A stretch of DNA of 64,000 nucleotides from positions 61,136,453-61,200,452 of the forward strand of contig CM049311.1 of assembly GCA_026874595.1 (NCBI GenBank), in the 5' to 3' direction. The position numbers and the translations under genes were made by a program. The notes under the pieces are model-generated. The model saw nothing but the letters and a program-made list of their open reading frames with translations, did no database searches and was not told the origin of the DNA. Shown piece after piece: positions 60,283 to 64,000 of the stretch; the stretch's first letter is position 1; each line of letters begins with the position of its first letter. Source of the DNA: Sipunculus nudus (taxonomy: Eukaryota; Annelida; Sipuncula; Golfingiida; Sipunculidae).

Positions 60283-60701
60283 GCCGAGCCTAGGTGTAAA
60301 TAACACTGTTAAACTTAGTTTTAAAATCAGGAATATTGGTCAAACTTTGTTGGATTAATTTTTAACTATTATGGCCATATATTTAACTTTTGAAAACTTA
60401 ATTACCTTCACACAATATTTGTTTATGAAATGTAACATTTATATAACACTTACCGTTGGCCCATTTTTTCCCTAGGTGCATCACTAAATGATTTCAGGCC
60501 AAAAAATTCATTTATTACACAGTGCATATGCTTTAGCTCATGTTCATTATTCTATAATTTACAGAGGTCCATTTCAGCAGGGCCATTTTCTCTTAGCTTT
60601 TCAAATGGTAATATATGAAAAACCAAAAGAAATAAAAATATTTTGCAGTTACTAATATTTTTCAAAATTCAGCTGAGTGACGTGACCCATGGGTCCCTTG
60701 T
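60283..60701 (+). repeat. duplicated block T, copy 1, ending in a family H 3' terminus
   Basis: Starts GTTGGCCGAGCCTAGGTGTAAATAACACTGTTAAACTTA and ends with the CAGCTGAG..CTTGT terminus. Copy 2 is at 62407-62929. Confidence 0.8.
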
Positions 60702-60714
60702 TTATTGTTTTAAC

Positions 60715-61570
60715 CATTATATTGTTTTTCTTAACCAACGCATTGTTAAAGAACTAACCAAACCAGTTTGTTGTTCTGACCATTTTTTATTGGTTAACAG
60801 AATAAAAATAATGTTTGTAGGTTTAACCAATATATTGGTCAATTGATAACCAAAATATTGGTTACCTGAGAACACATATGTGACAAATTTGGTTGGTTGA
60901 GATGATATTAGTAGATTTGGCCAACACATTGGTAATTTCAACCAACTTGCTGGTTATGTAGTAACCAAACTCATTGGTCATTTTGACCAATTTTTATTGG
61001 TCGACTATTTGGTTGCATATTGTTAACAAGTTTTTTTTAACTTATTGGTTATTTTTACCAACTGATTAGTCAAGCACTCACCAAACTGATTGGTCAGTTT
61101 CAACATTAGATACAAAAGTGCTCCAAATCAGTTACAAATGATACAAGCCTTTCTGGCTGAGGATCAAAACGTCTGACATGTATACGAGCGGTCATAGGTT
61201 CGATCGCAGATCGGGCAGAATTTGTGTTTTCCCTCTTCAAACCCACACCAGAGCAACCCGAAACTGAAGAATGATTTATAAGAAGACTTCAATCAATTTG
61301 GAGAATATAACACAAATGAAAAGGGGACTGAAAGTAGCAGTGCATACGTAAATGTCCACTAGTCTGACCAACTGGAATTGGTTCATGTGACCAATTAATT
61401 ATTTGATTTATCCAATTTCTTTTGGTTGACCTCAACCAAAGTACATTGGTGGAGAATAACCAAATTATTTTGGTCAAACTGACAAATTTTGTTTGCTTAA
61501 ATGATCAGCAGGGTTGGTTGTTCTGACTAATATATTGGTGATTTGACCAATACCTGTTATTTGATTTTAA
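60715..61570. repeat. array of short ACCAAT/ATTGGT inverted motifs
   Basis: ATTGGT, TTGGTT, ACCAAT or AACCAA occur roughly every 15-30 bases, often paired as in AACCAATATATTGGT (60834). No single period holds. The array resumes at 62305-62400 after the family C insertion. Confidence 0.7.
61150..61215 (+). repeat. tRNA-Ser/Leu-like sequence, SINE head or tRNA pseudogene
   Basis: TGGCTGAGGATC (61154) matches a pol III A box, AAACGTCTGACATG fits the anticodon-stem region of tRNA-Ser, and AGGTTCGATCGC (61196) matches a B box at nine of eleven positions. Acceptor arms do not pair well, so it is not an intact tRNA gene. Confidence 0.5.
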
Positions 61571-61574
61571 CCAA

Positions 61575-62300
61575 AACTAGATGTGATCGGACAATGGTCC
61601 TCAGAGGGCCCCGTATGCATTTCCGCTAGTGATGGGCTAGTTTACATATGGAAAAAAGTTTATAGTTTCAAAATATGACAAACAAGAACAAGTTTTTATC
61701 AATATGCATGAGGGAAAAAATGCTTATGTTCAAATCATATCAAAGAAGTTAGTCTGAAATAATGTTTGCAAAAATACAAAAATCTCCGTTTGTGGTCTGG
61801 CCGCCATATTGGATTTTTAGCGGGTGTGTAATTTGACAGGTTGGCCCTCATATGTACCAATGATCCTAGCGAATTTGAGAAAGATCAAGCATGTTGTTGT
61901 TGAGATATTGTGTGCGAAATAAAATAACCAAGTGTGCTGTGGTGGCCATATTGGAATTCTTACAGGTCCGTTATTCGTTAGGTATGGATCCCTCATAGGT
62001 ACCAATCATGTCTGTGAAGCTGAGAAAGCTCAAGCATCATGTTGTTGAGATATTGCGCCAAAAAGAAAATCACTGATTGTGCTGTGGGGGACATATTGGA
62101 ATACCGACAGGTCTGTTATTCAAAAGGTCTGGAGCCCTCGTATGTACCAATCATCCCCACGAATTTCGGAAAGCTGACGTATGATGTTGTTGAGTTTACG
62201 CGCGAAAGAACGTGTCATTGACGGAAGGACGGAAGTACGGAAGGACGGAAGGACGGACTAACACGGTGATCACTAAAGGGCACCGCTTGTCAAGCTTGTC
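61575..62300 (-). mobile_element. family C HINE-like element
   Basis: On the minus strand the 5' part is GCGGTGCCCTTTAGTGATCACCGTG followed by a (GTCCTTCC)n tract (62220-62260). Three units of about 145 bases follow, keyed by GGTACAT or GGTACCTAT at about 62150, 62005 and 61860, each with a CAACAACAT block. The 3' end is GGGGCCCTCTGAGG, CCGATCACAT and CTAGT at 61575, followed by T. GATCAC is inverted relative to the 5' GTGATC. It splits the ACCAAT array. Confidence 0.72.
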
Positions 62301-62406
62301 AAATTGGTTGTTCTAAACAATAAATTGTTTGGACATATTTTGACCAATTAAATTGGTTGGATTCAACCAATTTTTTTGGTTGATTCAACCAATCTGTTTT
62401 TTAGTA

Positions 62407-62929
62407 TCAGTTGGCTGGGCCTTGATATGAATAACACTGTTAAACTTAATTAATCAGGAATATTGGGCAAACTTTTGTGGGATATTCTAAAGCTCATATG
62501 GTCATATATTAAACAATTGAAAACTTCATTACATTCGCACATTTTTACATAACATGTATCCTTTCATATAACACTTATGTCCATTGTTTTCCTTATTGCA
62601 TCATTAAATGGTTTCAGGCTACAAGTTTCACTAGTGCACACAGTGCAAATGTGATTTATACCTAATTTGCTTGTTTTAACGCGCTATTTAGATTTTGCTT
62701 ATGCTAATTTAAATTTTTGTACAGCATTTTATTTTAGTTAAAAAATTAATTTTTGTTAATAGACTTTTGATCATGCATGTCCAATATTCCATAATCCATA
62801 TTTTTGCAGGACCATTTCCTCTTGGCTTTTCAAAGGCTAACAAATATGAAAAACAAAAAGAAATAATTATTTTTTGCATTTGCTAAAATCATCCAAAATC
62901 CAGCTGAGCGAATTCTTGTATTTACTTGT
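62407..62929 (+). repeat. duplicated block T, copy 2, ending in a family H-like 3' terminus
   Basis: GTTGGCTGGGCCTTGATATGAATAACACTGTTAAACTTA parallels 60283. The end is CCAGCTGAGCGAATTC..TTACTTGT before T; the CCCATGGG hairpin of copy 1 is lost. Confidence 0.78.
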
Positions 62930-62959
62930 TAACAGTTAGTTCAAATAATTTTATTTGTT

Positions 62960-63289
62960 AATACCGCGTTTACCTGTCTTGAATAGCTTTGTCGTAGACC
63001 AGACAGCCCCACCTACCGTTCCGTTTTCGTAGAATACATTGATGCCCTTTTGTCAGGAGTTGTTTGCCGTATCGGATTGACATTTTGCATGTCCATAGAT
63101 CTGGTATTGCATTATCTTGTACACGTGACTGGTGTAGAAACCTACATTGTTCTTTAGTTTCGTCCATGTGTCTTTTGATACTTGGTCATCTCGGATGCCA
63201 CAAATTTCTATGGCCGTCACGTAAATTGAGAATCTATGCCTCACTGATTAGGCGGATACTTGTCGCTTGTTGACTACTCAAATTCTGGT
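62960..63289 (+). mobile_element. 3' part of a family A element
   Basis: Two worn units precede the 3' end AGGCGGATACTTGTCGCTTG, TGACTACTCAAATTCTGGT. The terminal CTAGT has become CTGGT. Cores are reduced to CCCCACCTACC and GTGTAGAAACC. Confidence 0.65.
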
Positions 63290-63294
63290 TGTAG

Positions 63295-64000
63295 TTTGTG
63301 ATTATAGGTGGATGTGCACAGGAACTCTTCCAGTACAACGGTTTTGCATATATTTAACTCTATTTGTTTCTGTTTAAATTTTTGACTTAGGGGTGTTTGA
63401 GCGAACGTGTGTGAGTCAAGAATTATTTATCTGTAATGACATCGAAATGATTGAGCATATTTACTTTATACTTTCGGTAGTGATATTCTAGAATATATTT
63501 GCTTTCAGAGACATTCATCTATTTTATCATTCCAAAAGAACGGAGTCATTTATTTCGGTTTAAAAGTATGTTAGGGATAAAAATATTTATTGCTCTAGAT
63601 AAATAAATTCCAAGAAAAGAATACACACAGGCGGTGTTATATTTTATTAGAGTTATATCAACCACGCGTTGCATCATACGCCATTCTACATATTTCCAAA
63701 ACTGACGAAACGTCAACTGCCTGTGTTTTACATGCGTGGTTATGTTATGGTTGTTGACGTACACTAAGTAGGAGACATTCGATCAGGTAAAGAAACATTC
63801 TGTACAGTTTTATTTTCTTCTGATTCATAATTTGACAATGGAGGAAAATTTCCATCTGAGGAATTATACGCAAGGGATGAAAAGCAGGCGTAAAAAACAT
63901 AACATAATTGTCAATTTCACAACGGTGGTCAGTTTGACTACGAAGGCCAGCCGGTGTACTTCCAAGGTTATAGAAACCCTGCTCAAATTGAATTTTTTTC
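63295..64000. other. no gene or element recognised
   Basis: Mixed AT-rich sequence; a possible coding start near the right edge cannot be judged. Confidence 0.4.

Larger units (their letters stand above)
56199..60701 (+). mobile_element. long family H-type element, probably composite
   Basis: The 5' hairpin TTTTTAGCTCAGCTGAC..GTCATCTGAGCT (56199-56232) and CATCCGTCTGTCCGTCCGTCC match family H. The body differs: two units of about 690 bases (from about 56310 and 57000) share AAATTYGGCATA, CCCAARATC, ACTGCTTAATATCAAAACCA and TTATGGGCCCAAACATAATGCA, and a partial third lies at 59620-59760. The 3' end has TCAGCTGAGTGACG, the hairpin GACCCATGGGTC (60684-60695) and CTTGT before T. The 57610-59560 interior has no recognised content. 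Block S at 59860 duplicates sequence found left of the 5' end, so later rearrangement is likely. Confidence 0.6.

Noticed and set aside
61150-61215. Intact tRNA-Ser gene
   Set aside because: A and B boxes are recognisable but the acceptor and T arms do not pair, so only a tRNA-derived remnant is reported.

Overview
The window is AT-rich, repeat-dominated nuclear DNA from an animal. Evidence for a eukaryote: a spliced gene with GT/AG junctions, LINE retrotransposons with poly(A), a hAT transposon, and abundant microsatellites. The mix of rolling-circle-like repeats with internal tandem cores and (GTCC)n tracts, TTTGACCTTGA/TCAAGGTCAC arrays and L1/Tx1-type LINEs suggests a marine lophotrochozoan, most likely a mollusc. 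That assignment is an inference. No bacterial operons, rRNA genes, intact tRNA genes or CRISPR arrays are visible.

Host genes. Only one is well supported: a minus-strand gene with two phase-0 coding exons (5449-5688 and 3816-3998). They encode a Gln/Thr-rich N-terminal region with three YIQ repeats, probably a transcription factor. Later exons are not identified. A CpG-richer segment at 10190-10640, with a YY1-like site and a perfect CTCF-type motif, could be its promoter.

Mobile DNA, left to right: a hAT element (728-2788) with a perfect 8-bp target duplication and a shortened transposase; degenerate tandem arrays (6.1-9.2 kb); a possible TIR element (11.3-12.8 kb); Helentron/HINE-like elements called here families H, A, C, D, E and F; a full-length L1/Tx1-type LINE (20587-29835, minus) with target duplication, poly(A), degenerate ORF1 and ORF2, and an H element nested in it that itself contains a nested A element; TTAA-flanked MITE candidates (35.7 and 41.1 kb); a hairpin pair (39.0 kb); a LINE 3' fragment (45.1 kb); a second L1/Tx1 LINE (47.0-50.5 kb, minus) broken by a D element; and a large H-type complex with duplicated blocks and two 3' ends (56.2-62.9 kb).

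Two threads run through the window. First, several repeat families share one 3' architecture, often a subterminal hairpin, then CTNGT directly before a T. Second, the palindrome GTGGCGCCACC occurs 15 times without mismatch inside their tandem units and contains a CTCF-like core on both strands. Long stretches between elements hold nothing recognisable.
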